From Polyodon spathula (Eukaryota; Chordata; Actinopteri; Acipenseriformes; Polyodontidae): a stretch of DNA of 64,000 nucleotides. The DNA lies in contig NC_054547.1 in assembly GCF_017654505.1 (NCBI RefSeq), forward strand, positions 25,177,975-25,241,974, written 5' to 3'. Shown here in pieces: positions 11,461-58,440 of the stretch (position 1 is the first letter of the stretch; the number at the start of each line of letters is the position of its first letter). The position numbers and the translations under genes are program-made. Under the pieces are notes generated by a model that saw only the letters and a list, made by a program, of their open reading frames with translations, was not told the origin of the DNA and did no database searches.

Positions 11461-11529
<69 letters not shown>
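11461..11529. repeat. (AT)n microsatellite
   Basis: About 69 bases of uninterrupted AT dinucleotide in the intergenic region between PPP1R7 and ANO7. Confidence 0.97.
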
Positions 11530-11532
<3 letters not shown>

Positions 11533-12898
11533 ATATCCCATACACATTTCAGAAATAATCCATTATCCCTATCAATTTAGTTTGACTATTTGACTTGTAT
11601 TCAGAGGTAAAGTTTAGGTAAATAAATAAATAAATTTTGAGTGCCCAATTATTTTACCCTTGACTATTCTCTCCAATTTAGAACGTCCACTCATCGCAGC
11701 AAAAAAATCTTGAGCATGTTCTGACAAGACGCAGCACTGTGATTAATCAGATTTGCGCTTACCAATTTTAGGAGACCCTGTATGGGTCAGGACTTATGAT
11801 CAACAATTTTCTTCGCTAAATGTATCATTGCTTGTTTTTATTTTGGATTGATGGTAAAATAGATATGTAATTTTAAAAGTTCTGTGAATGAAAGTCACAG
11901 TCAGTAGCAACAAGGCCTTTAGACAGATAAGTATAAACAATTATAGGGTGTCAGTTCTTGGGACCACTACTGTACCATGTTGGACATCATACTCCCAGCA
12001 ACTGTCAAGAATTGCATTAAAAAATAAAATCATTTACCTTCTATGAATTTTTTTTCTTTTTTTTTTCTCACCAGCTCTGCCAGGTTCTGATGTTTCTTCT
12101 GTGTTCAACAGTGATGCTTGGCTTTCTTATCTTTTAAGGTTTATATTTCTATAGGCACTGTACATGTACACATTATTCCTATCTATGTTATTCAGCCATT
12201 TACACTGAAGATGGGGCTGTTGCTCTAAAAAAAAAAAAAAATTGTATTTTTTTAAATGTTTAATACAATCTAGTTTGTTTTTACCATTTTAATTCTACAA
12301 AACTACAGCAAAAAAGTAGTTTAATTTAGGGTCTATTAAATTGTTTATTTATAGACCATTTGAACCAATTTTTTTATATATATCTGTACATGAAGGAGGA
12401 AGACATTTTTGCTGGAATAGTTAGTAATCTTGGTGAATGATACTCTAAGCAGAAACAGTAATAAAAACATGGTAGATATTAAATATTGTGAAAATAAAGA
12501 TCAAATATTGTTTTAAGTCCTTCTCAGTTCAAGATTACATCATATTTTGGAGTCCTGCATAGAAAACAAACCAGTATCAAAATACAACATTTTAAAATAT
12601 GTAATCCATAAAATGCAGTTAATATGTGCATTTCACCCAGTCTCTTATGGTAGACCGGTGCTCCCAGTAAGACAGTCGCCTGTATTTGTACAGCCTGGTC
12701 CTCCCATTTCGTGCTATTGCTGGGAAAGTTAGCTTTCCATTTTAGAACAGTATCTTCACACCAAATAAGGGAAGGGCTGGCTGAATAGGCCATGCTGATA
12801 ACACTATCAACAGCTTTCCCTAAATGCTTCTCTCCTGAAAGGGATAGGAAAAGGGTTTTCCTTCTTTGTTTTTCAAGTGAAGTTAGACAGTTTCCTTG

Positions 12899-12957
12899 TA
12901 TATAAAAAAGGACACCGGCAGACTCAAAACAGTTGACTCTGCAAGCAGCTTTGAAAG
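12899..12957 (+). promoter_or_regulatory. Candidate TATA promoter and noncoding first exon
   Basis: TATATAAAAAAGG starts at 12899. About 30 bases downstream begins a short stretch (about 12929-12957) ending ttgaaag before a strong donor gtaagt at 12958. This resembles a TATA box, start site and untranslated first exon. The next plus-strand acceptor with a known gene is at 18266, just upstream of the ANO7 start codon, so it may be the ANO7 promoter. No transcript data are available here. Confidence 0.35.
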
Positions 12958-13342
12958 GTAAGTTCTTCAATTTACTTTGTATGAGAAATGTAAATTTGAT
13001 AGGTAATAATATCCCTGAAAATGGGATCATCACACTGTTGGAGTAGCGCATTGGCAACAATGCAATGCTAGCTGTGCCATTACAGAAAAGGCTATGCAGA
13101 TATACAGTTACATATTGGCTGACATAAAAAGCCATATCTCATGGGTCCAGTCTAGCTAAACTTGTTGGACAGGAACAAAGAAAAACCCAGTTTAAAGTAC
13201 ATTTCTACTATGTTAATGACGCACAATGCACTAAACTACAATATGTCAATGCAGACGCTGAATGCTGTACTTGAAAATAAAAACAACATGACAACTTCTT
13301 TAGTCAAATTTTTTGTTACTTTTACAAAAACGTATCAAACAG

Positions 13343-13344
<2 letters not shown>

Positions 13345-13403
<59 letters not shown>
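13345..13403. repeat. (TA)n microsatellite
   Basis: Uninterrupted TA dinucleotide of about 58 bases. Confidence 0.97.
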
Positions 13404-13405
<2 letters not shown>

Positions 13406-15653
13406 AGTCGTATGTATTACAGTACAGATATTGCATATTGAATTTTTGTTGCACAGTAGGTAGTGAAATATATTAAACAAAATGTAGATAATTACTGCTT
13501 TTCGTATATGGGCTAACATGTTTATCAATATATTTGAATATACTTTGTAAAGTAAAATGTATTTGGTTATCTAGAATATATTGTAATATACTCAATTCTG
13601 TTTAAATTAACTTTGCATTATCAAATCTTAACATGAACATGGCTGAGTGGTTGAAAAACAGAATAATCAAAGAAATAATTGAGTGATTATTTGTCAAATT
13701 GGATAATAGGGTTACTAGTCCCTGGCATGGATGTAATACCAACATGGTGACCAATACAGAACTTATGACAGAACAAGCTTTTGAGTTTTAAATCTGTGTA
13801 AATCTGCTTTGCTTTTGTATTCAATTATATAAAAACATTATATAAATTATATAACAAAACTGTAAACAACTCAGTGGTCAGAGATCTTGACAGCAAAACT
13901 TGTGCATATTTGTACCACAGAGTATATAAGAATGATCCACAAGATATTTTTTCCTTTTCAAAGTTTACCAAATGTACACAGTCATTTTGCAGTTTTCCCA
14001 TGCTTTTCCCCAAATGTGCATTACCATAGTGTCATGTTTAATATGCTTTACCATACCTCTGTAGGCTTTACAATACTTACCTGTGCTTTGCCTTGCTTTC
14101 TCTATGTTTCATTACACTTTGCTTCACTTTTACCATGGGAAAACAAGGGTTGTTAGTATTGCGCTGGTTAAAGCAACATTTGGTTGTGAGGAGAAATATG
14201 TGTTAATATTCGGTATAACTGGATAAATAGCATTGTAGGAGACAAAGAGCGTGTTTGCAGGTATGCTGTGTGTTATGTGAAGTGTAACAGATCAGCTGTT
14301 CGGTTGTGTATTAATGGGTAGATGCAGTAGCTTTATTGTGGGAAGTTTTCATTTACTCACTATTTACTATCGTAGTAATTAGATTGGAACCATTGGCTAT
14401 TCCTGACTATATCTTATCTACCCATCATAACCAAGAATTTGAGGTTTTCATGGTAATTTTCTGTTTACCAGTGTAATTATCCATTATTCTTGTTTAACTT
14501 CTATTTGTTGAAGAGGATAAACTTATAGTGAATAAAGACAGATATTCAACTCAGCATACTTGTAGCTATTAAAATGAACTAGGTTTGAACTCTAGCACTG
14601 ACGCATACCTAGTTTGCACACAAAAAAATAATAGAAATGTGGGATGTCAGCACAACCTAGCAGTCTAAAGCACTGACACCTGGACACCTGGACACCTGGA
14701 CGTGAAGATTGAAATCCCTGTACTGTTATTTCTTTCATAATTGCTTTTAGAATTAAGATCTTCCCTCAAGACAGAGATTTGAATCCCTGTGTTTTGTTAA
14801 TTTATTTATTTATGTATAGTTTAAAACACACAAAATGCCAAAGCACTGTTTATGTATGTGTGTAAGTTTAAAATCAATTCCAAAACGGTGAAAGACAAAC
14901 TTAATATTAAATGGAGGAAAACGTTTTTAATTACACCTAACAGGGACCATCCAGCGTAACAATACCAGAGAATATTACCTATGAAAATGATGCCTTTAAT
15001 ACAGCAGACCCGCTAACACCCTGACATTAAGAGGCCCCGTGCAAAAACCCTTCATTTGAAATGCAGATTGGAGAGCTGCAGGGTTACAGGACTGGATAGA
15101 GGAGCCTCAGAGCCCCTCCGACTGTCTGTCTGATTACAGTGTGAGAGAGAGATGTTTAAAAGACTCATCTTTGACCAGCAGTCACAGAGGTGTAGAACAG
15201 GGTGAGCCAACAGGTATTTACTGAAGATGGGTGTAAAATGCTGCTCATAGCGAGTATGTGAGTCACATTTGTATCCTTGACATGCAATGTTTTTTTGGAG
15301 CCAAGCCGGAGAATAAACAGGATTTTACCACAGTACAGTGATCTCCCTCGGGTGCAGCTTGGGGATAATCCTTCAAATGCTAAGAAGTGTGAATAGACAT
15401 GGTCCTGCTGTGGAGGTGTTCTTTCACTAACTGAAGCCCAGCTTTGCAGGGATCTGCAAACTAAAATGGCTGTCGTTCTGTACTGAAGTTAAAACTCTTA
15501 TTGTAATTTTATTAGCAGGTATTTATTTTTATTTACTAGAACACCCCATTACTTCTGTTGTTTTGATGTGTTGTGCATATGAAATGAAACCACTGTAACT
15601 GAAAATCTTGGAAAATTGTCAATATAGGCAAATTAGTTATTGTCTAATTTAAT

Positions 15654-15896
15654 TGAAAATAATAATCTTTATATAGCACCTTTCATAGTGGACTACCATC
15701 ACAAAGTGCTTTACAAGATATGATACTATGGTGTGTGAACTATGCATCAGCTGCAGAGTCACTTACAAGAACATCTGACCTGAAGGTTAATTGACTGGTT
15801 CAGGGTCACACAATGAGTCAGTGGCTCAGCTGGGATTTGAAGCAGGGACCTGCTAGTTATACGCTTGTTTTTTACCACTGGACCACACAATCTCCT
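15654..15896 (-). mobile_element. MIR-like tRNA-derived SINE with L2-type tail
   Basis: On the minus strand it begins tgtggtccagtggtaaaaaa (like a tRNA A box), has a B-box-like cttcaaatccc and then tgagccactgactcattgtg with tgaccctg. It ends in the tail ctttgtgatgg ... aaggtgctatataaag. The tail matches the L2-clade 3' ends at 56300-56380 and 58441-58515, so it probably borrows L2 machinery. Confidence 0.7.
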
Positions 15897-16985
15897 ATAA
15901 CTGATAACTTTAATAGGCCACACATACAACTAATTTAAGATAGTAAGAGAAAAGGAATACAGCGACAAATGGTAAAACTTTTTAAAAGTTGTTTAAAATG
16001 CTTACACATCAAGTGATCTAACGTTATCACACATAAGCTTATTGTTTCTATATCACTAATTACTGACTGGAAATTGAAAGAGGTTTTCATACAGGTAGGT
16101 ATATAAATGACATATCTTGAGATGCTGTAATAAATTTGCACATGGCTGTATACCATTTTAGAGCATTTCACAGCTCAATCATACTGGACTGTATCAACCA
16201 TCTGTCTGTGGTTACCCTGAGATTACTCCCAAAAATAATTCAAATACATGCTTTAATCCAGCTGTGGCTTGCTCTGGCAGGATACATACTTCTTCTAACT
16301 AGACATACTTCTTATAGTCATTTCACCTCAACAACATATATGCAATGTTGTAAATTCAACCCCATGTTTGTTCAGTTGGTTAACTTTGTTCAAATTTTTT
16401 TAAATCATCAGCATTGTCACTGTAGTTTTGTGTAGAGTAGCCAAAAGAGGTTGCAGAGACGTGTGGAATTTTATTTGATGTTCACAAATGTGAAATTTTG
16501 CAGGCTGGTCACAATTTTATTGTATTTAAATACTCTGGTTCAATTAAAAAGGCAAACAGAGTGCTTGGCTATATAGAGAAATACTGTATATACAAATCAA
16601 GGAAGGTATGATAGGGTAGTACAACACACTTCACATACAGTGCTGTGAATTACCGTGAACTAAAACAATTGATTAGATCTTTCTTGTGCAATAAATCTTT
16701 TACACAAGTAACTCTGCATTGTAATGTAGTAGTGTAGCATGCTTTCCAGATGCTTATATTACACATTTCCTGTGCATACAGTACTACCCAATGACTTGCT
16801 TTCTCAGTGCTGTTACACCATTGTTCTGTGGCAGTAGGTGCTCTCAAAGAGTAGTTTCAGATTACCTTTTTTTTTTTTTTTACTGTCCCCAAACCTTTTT
16901 ATGATGTTCACATTCATTTTGAGTGCATCATATTGCAATTAGAAATTGTATTTTTTATTTTTTGGTAAGTGTGCATTAGTGTTTT

Positions 16986-16987
<2 letters not shown>

Positions 16988-17042
<55 letters not shown>
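16988..17042. repeat. (CT)n microsatellite
   Basis: About 55 bases of CT dinucleotide directly beside the Tc1 relic. Confidence 0.95.
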
Positions 17043-17044
<2 letters not shown>

Positions 17045-17584
17045 ATGCTGTGAAAAAGTATTTGCCCCCTGTCTGATTTTTTGCATTTTTGCACATTTTT
17101 CACATTGAATTTGTTCAGATCTTTTTGTGGGTTTTAGTAGTATATAGAGGGAGTATGAGAGCCCCCTGTCTGCTTCTTTCATTTGTTAAAGTTTTTGCCT
17201 AGTCAAAGTCCAGACCTTTTCACATTGAGATGTTGTGGCAGGACCTGAAACAATCAGTTTATGCTCGGGTTGAAGCAGTTCTGCATGAAGGAGTGGGCCA
17301 AAATTCCTCTACGGTGCTGTGAGAGACTGATCAATAACTACAGGAAGTGTTTGTTGCAGTTATTGCTGCTAAAGATGGAGTAACCAGTTGTTGAGTCTAA
17401 GGGGGCGATTACTTTTTCACACGGGGGCATTGGGTGTTGCATAACTTTCTTTAATAAATAAATGAAATAAGTATCAAAATTTTGTGTTATTTGTTCACTC
17501 ATATATTTTATCTATATTAGATTTTGGTTGAAGATCTATTCAGTGTCAAAAAAATGCAGAAAATCAGACAGGGGGCAAATACTT

Positions 17585-17612
<28 letters not shown>
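17045..17612 (+). mobile_element. Tc1-like deletion derivative
   Basis: The ends are inverted repeats: aagtatttgccccctgtctg at the left and its complement near 17562-17588. Inside, 17197-17390 reads as the decayed C-terminal part of a Tc1 transposase (SQSPD, then a segment resembling EMLWQDLKQSVYARVEAV). Stops interrupt it. Most of the transposase is missing. Confidence 0.7.

Positions 17613-17642
<30 letters not shown>
17588..17642. repeat. (AT)n microsatellite
   Basis: AT tract at the right end of the Tc1 relic. Confidence 0.95.
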
Positions 17643-17645
<3 letters not shown>

Positions 17646-17895
17646 TATCTGTGGTTCATTTGCCCCTTTTAAAAAGTAGACCCAACATTTGAATTTTCCC
17701 ACTTATGAGCTATTTTTAATAAATCTAAATAAAGAAAAACAAAAATGAAACCTAGTTCTCCCCAAGCACTTACTAAACAGACCAGGAACCTAACTAAAAA
17801 CAGGACAGCTAAGCTGTTTTCCTGTTAAAACATACACAATAAAAACACACAGTTTTTAACAAATAACAAAAACTACACAACATCATCATCATCAT

Positions 17896-17985
17896 CTTCT
17901 TCTTCTTCTTCTTCTTCTTCTTCTTCTTCTTCTTCTTCTTCTTCTTCTTCTTCTTCTTCTTCTTCTTCACCACCACCACCACCAC
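17896..17985. repeat. (TTC)n then (CAC)n microsatellite
   Basis: About 24 TTC triplets are followed by several CAC triplets and preceded by ATC triplets, a compound trinucleotide repeat. Confidence 0.95.
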
Positions 17986-18339
17986 ACAATCAAGGGGGCT
18001 TTTCACACAGCAGTGGTGAGCAGACTGATTGCTCTCCTTATATACCCTGCACCTGGCTTTAATTTACAATGATAGCCAGGTGCAGGTGTTAAATAACAAT
18101 AAAACAATTAAAAAATAATAATTAAATAAAAGCAATTAGTTTGGCAGGGAGGCTTTTCACCCTGTCCCTGCCACAAAATAACACCCTAAAACAGATTAGC
18201 TGATGAAGGAAAAAACTCACCTCAATAATACATGGTTAACCTGAACCCTGTGTTGTCATTGCCAGGGAGCAGATGAGAGCAAGAGGGCCTCTCGTGGGTT
18301 ATTGTGTGTTGTTTGATGGGAAAGGAGACAGTCTGAGAG

Positions 18340-54161
<35,822 letters not shown>

Positions 54162-55460
54162 ACGAGCTCTGCAATCCCGTCTGGAGCAGGCGACTCTGTC
54201 ACCAACACTCCCCCCCATCCCTGAGGACCAGCAGCCATCCTGAGGGGGTCCAGCCTGTCCCAGAAGATCACAGTCATCTCTGGCTTGAACAAACATTGCC
54301 TCCCATCACACAGCCTGGAGCTGTCAAATCATTCGACTTCTCTGATAATCAAATCAGCATGTTCCCGAAAACCAGTCTCAAACTGAAGCCTTACCTCCAT
54401 GGTTTTTATGTCTTTATTCACAACAGTCATAGTTTATGTTACTCGATATCCAGAGACTCTACAGATCATTTTGTGTGTTAAATGTCTACAGATTCGAAGT
54501 CTACAGAGTCAAAGAAACTTTTTGTTAACCATACATTGGGAACAGATTGCCAAGTGTAATCAAAAATACAAATGCAAATGTCTGTTTAACATACCTTTGA
54601 CGTGTAATAGAACATTAGAAACCAATATCGTCAATTGCAAGGGAATGATTGTGTATGGTTGTACTGTAAGTATGCTTGTGATTAAAGGTTACATTTGCCA
54701 ACTCTACAAATTAATTCTATCTGATTGATTTTTTTTGTATTGCAATATATAGTTTTCTTTTATGAAGATGGTTTTAAACACAAGGTCAGTCATTTTATCT
54801 ATACCCAGTATTAGTTTGCATTCAAATGGCCTCATCTATTTCCATATGTATTAAAAGGTATAAAGTGTGCTTTGTTAACACTAGTAAAATGGTGTAAAAT
54901 CATTCAAATTTACACCATTGAAATTATTGGTTTCCAAAAACATGCGGAAAACACTATTTAAATACTAGAAATGTGATTTAAACAGGAGCTTAATGCCCTG
55001 CGGGGCAGTATTAGTTGTATTTATAACAAAAAGAGGCTGTTTTCTGTTGTATCTCAATGGGCTGTATAAACCTGGCACAAAACCATACACAGCATTTCTG
55101 CTAGGAAAAAACGTAGCCTGTCACAATGACCTGTTACTTAATATTTTACTGATGTTGTGTAATATTCTGCATCCCCTTGAATTCTGCATCCCCTGACATT
55201 ACCCTTTATAAAATAAGATGAAAGTTCTTCAGTTTAAAATATGTTTCAGTTAAATTCACTGCGTAGCTTTATTTTCAAATGACAAAATATGTACATTTAA
55301 ACTATTTGTAAACCAACGCAAATAATTTTTTAATGTAAAAAAGATTGCCATGAGCAAATTACTCTTACTCACACAAGTCAGCACTGTTGGATGATGACTC
55401 ATGAATGTGCAATCCTCCTGCTCAAAACAATCACAACTAAAAATGAAACTGCGCATGCGG
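54162..55460. other. ANO7 3' untranslated region and downstream DNA
   Basis: Includes a candidate poly(A) signal (gattaaagg, near 54678). I see no further gene. Confidence 0.4.
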
Positions 55461-55463
55461 CAA

Positions 55464-55930
55464 TCAGTCAGGAGATGCAGAATTCAACAGCGGAACGCTT
55501 ATTACACGGATAACTAAAGCCATTTTCACAAGTTTTGCACAGCCTGGGTATATCTGATTATAGTCACGCACAAGAACATTACATGCTGACTGAAATTTTA
55601 ATCCTTCATAGCCACAGAGAGTGCGAATCATATTAAAGCGTCTTTTCTTGCATCCTGTGCATTTATTACAAGTGCTGTGATACTCCTGATCTCCATTTCT
55701 CTTTACCAAAATGGTCAATCACAACATTGATGGCTGGGTCGGCATATGGTTGCAAGTCACTGTCACTGTTTGATTATTTGTCTGGGTTTAAAAAAATGTC
55801 AATGCATGTCAGAATATCCAGATAATTTTCTGGAAATCTTGCTATTAACGAGTCGATGAGCTCTTGAATGTAGTTAGCCGAAACATTGTTACAGGATCTA
55901 ATGCTCCTCTCATCTGTGTATGACATTTTG
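55464..55930 (-). pseudogene. hAT-type transposase C-terminal relic
   Basis: The minus strand from 55925 reads MSYTDERSIRSCNNVSANYI, then LIARFPENYLDILTCIDIFL, and after a frame change QIYPGCAKLVKMALVIRVIS. The last block resembles the hAT dimerisation motif (YPxLAKLAxxALxxPVSxxxCER). One stop and at least one frameshift break it. Assignment is by motif memory only. Confidence 0.6.
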
Positions 55931-56294
55931 ATGCCCCTGTAAACGTGTAAGGATGAAACTGTAAGTGTGAATTTGCTTTAGTAACCCCTGTGTTTGAGCA
56001 TTCCCATTAGTTGCCTTTTCATCAAGTTCCAACACAAGGGGCGGTATAGCACCCAATTCAGTATCCCCTCAGAAATCTGTATCCCAGGTGCATTGCACAT
56101 GCATAAAATGAGATCGTCCCACGGGCACGGCTGATTCTTCTTTTTCTCGTGTCTGATGTAAAATACGAGTGATGTGCATGTGCAGCAGTGGTCAGCTGCG
56201 TTTTGTAATCATTTACTAATGTTTTTGACAGGACGACATGATGTTTTTGTGATATGTAGTCAGCTATGGTCTGTTTTCATTAAAGTATTTGACA

Positions 56295-56440
56295 ATCAAT
56301 AAATCTTTATTTTATATAGTGCCTTTCATAGTGGTCCACCGTCACAAAGTGCTTTACAAGATGCAGTAACAACAAGAAAATCCATAATACTTCATGATTA
56401 GGGTTAGGGTTAGTGTTCAGTTTATTTTAAAAAAAATGCA
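56295..56440 (-). mobile_element. L2-clade 3' tail fragment
   Basis: ttttatatagtgcctttcat with cacaaagtgctttacaagat matches the 3' ends at 15655 and 58441. It continues on the far side of the solo LTR at 58063 (aatacagtaaatac). Confidence 0.65.
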
Positions 56441-56490
56441 TAATTGTGGCAGTGTGCTCTGCCCCTTTGTGTATTTTGTTTTCTATGTTG

Positions 56491-57494
56491 TATGGCAGCC
56501 AAATGATCATTTAGAGATATCTTAAATTCATTTATAGATATCTCTAATATTTGAAGATAACTGAAAATATTTAAAGATATCTCAAAATCATTTTAAGATA
56601 TCTAAAATACATTTAGAGATATCTCAAAATCATTTACAGATATCTTTAAATTGAGCTTTAAATGAGATAACGAAAATACATTTTTAGATATCTTTAAATC
56701 GTTTTAAATGTTTTTCAGATATCTTTAAATACTTTTCAGAGCTCTTCATGCCCTGTTCATTTAAATATATCTCAAAATCATTTACAGATATCTCTAAATT
56801 ATTTGAAGATATATTCAAATAATTTCCTGTTCATTTGGAGATATCTGTAAATAGACAGGAAGTCCATTCAAAACACTGAGCACTTTCACTGGAAGTTATT
56901 TTGAGATATCTTGAAATGATTTAGAGAAATCTTTAAATAATATGTGGATTAGGCTAGCATGGTCCGCCAAACTGTCATTTAGGTTTTAAAAGATATCTGT
57001 AATGACATTGTAATGTAATGTAAATGAGGTTTTAAAAGATATCTGTAAATCATTTTATATCGTGAAATGACTTCCTGTGAAAATACTCTATGTTTTCAAT
57101 GGACTTCCTGTCCATTTAAAAATATCTTTAAATGAACAGGTAGTTATTTAGAGATATCGCTAAATGATTTACAGATAACTTTAAATGAACAGGAAGTTAT
57201 TTGAAGATATCTTCAAATTATTTAGAGATATCTTTAAAACCCTAATTTTAAGATATCTCTAAATGACAGTTTGACGTCCCATGCTAGCACAAGCCATATG
57301 GTTTCCATAGTATTTAAAGATATCTGTAAAACTGATTTACATATATCTTCTAATTCATTTTAGATATCTTAACATCTGCACAATTAAAGATCTCTGGAAT
57401 TCAATTTGAGATATCTCAAAATACAGATATCTCTAAATATTTCAAGATGAAATGCAATTTGAGATATCTCTAAATGATAATTTGGCTTGCCATA
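56491..57494. mobile_element. 1,004-bp element packed with AGATATCT palindromes
   Basis: The ends are inverted: TATGGCAGCCAAATGATCAT at the left, and the right end complements TATGGCAAGCCAAATTATCA, both continuing into TTTAGAGATATCT. ATGTTG flanks both sides (56485-56490 and 57495-57500). Inside I count about 21 exact AGATATCT plus many near-matches, spaced roughly 20-50 bp, often in the context aaatnatttnnagatatcttnaaat. An inner inverted pair, ctagcatggtccgccaaact (about 56952) and agtttgacgtcccatgctag (about 57268), suggests nesting. No protein is encoded. Confidence 0.85.
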
Positions 57495-57718
57495 ATGTTG
57501 CATGTGGTGTGTTAATGTTGGTGTATAGGTATTGGTGCACGGGATATAAATGGGTCTGTGTAGCACGAGTGATTTAAAATATATAGTTTGTACTTAGACA
57601 TGGGGATTGCACTTCACCTTGAGTGCATTTAAAGTATTTAAGCACAGGGTTGCACAAATTAGTTCACCTGCTGGGATTCAAGTGAATAATTAATTAGTAA
57701 TTGAATCCCGGCACAACA

Positions 57719-57772
<54 letters not shown>
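57719..57772. repeat. (AT)n microsatellite inside the solo LTR
   Basis: AT tract of about 54 bases; the homologous LTR at 34458 lacks it. Confidence 0.95.
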
Positions 57773-57777
<5 letters not shown>

Positions 57778-58440
57778 TTTCACTCACTCTGGGTTGTGTG
57801 TTCAGTGAGTGGAGAACAGGTGTGGAGGAGGAGAAAATAAAAAGTAAGAAATGTCATAAAATAATCACTACAGCATGCTGGAAACACCAGCATGGTATTT
57901 GTCTATTTATTTTGACCTGAAGTGCTGTTTGGTAGTCTTTTTATTTTTCTGTCTGTTTATTAAACATACTGAGCATCGCTGTGTCTCAGTTTCAACTCCA
58001 GTACTGCCTGCTTGTGTGATTCTTTCTAGCCTGATGTCACCCCTACATCCAGCCTTTTCACAATAATACAGTAAATACACTAGAAAGTGTATAATACATG
58101 ATAGAAGCACATTACATGAAATAGTACATTAAATACAGCTGAAAGTGCATAATACATGATAGAAGCATATCACAATGATCTTACTTGAGCAATCTGTTGT
58201 GTTTTGTTAAAAACAAGTCTTTTTTTTTTTGGTAATACAAGCTTACATGATATTAAAAGTAGTCTGTTTTTTTAAATATATTTTTGGGATTTCAAAACTA
58301 TATAGATATATCCGTTATTGTTCAGAGATGTCTATATGTTTATTTTATATACAGTACACACACAACACACTCGCACACACAAGATTGATATTGGGTGTTT
58401 ATACAGTAAGAAACACAGGGGATACCAAATTGGACAGCTG

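Larger units (their letters stand above)
10077..12890. other. Intergenic, downstream of PPP1R7
   Basis: This holds the PPP1R7 3' untranslated region, the hAT-type MITE and an AT microsatellite. The rest is AT-rich DNA in which I recognise no gene. Confidence 0.4.
12958..18265. other. Intergenic or ANO7 5' intron, repeat-rich
   Basis: No coding exon is recognised. Besides the separately listed SINE, Tc1 relic and microsatellites, the stretch at about 13990-14160 shares motifs such as atgctttaccatacctct with 41440-41570, and also resembles parts of 31160-31215 and 32010-32060. This marks another dispersed repeat family. Confidence 0.4.
56446..58062 (+). mobile_element. Solo LTR with 5-bp target duplication
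   Basis: Begins TGTGGCAGTGTGCTC and ends CCTTTTCACA, flanked on both sides by ATAAT (56441-56445 and 58063-58067). It is homologous to 34458-35049. Without the inner 1,010-bp insertion it is about 607 bp, close to the other copy's 592 bp. No internal genes adjoin it, so it is a solo LTR. Confidence 0.75.

Noticed and set aside
12524..13135. 203-codon minus-strand open frame, the longest in the window
   Set aside because: No recognisable domain, no homologous motif, and it overlaps a plausible plus-strand TATA promoter. In AT-rich DNA of this length a chance frame is credible.
16914..17182. Frames encoding RERERE repeats
   Set aside because: Translation of the (CT)n microsatellite, not a protein.
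17809..18006. Poly-lysine frame
   Set aside because: Translation of the (TTC)n repeat.
56401..56415. agggttagggttag, telomere-like
   Set aside because: Barely two TTAGGG units; too short to be an interstitial telomere array.
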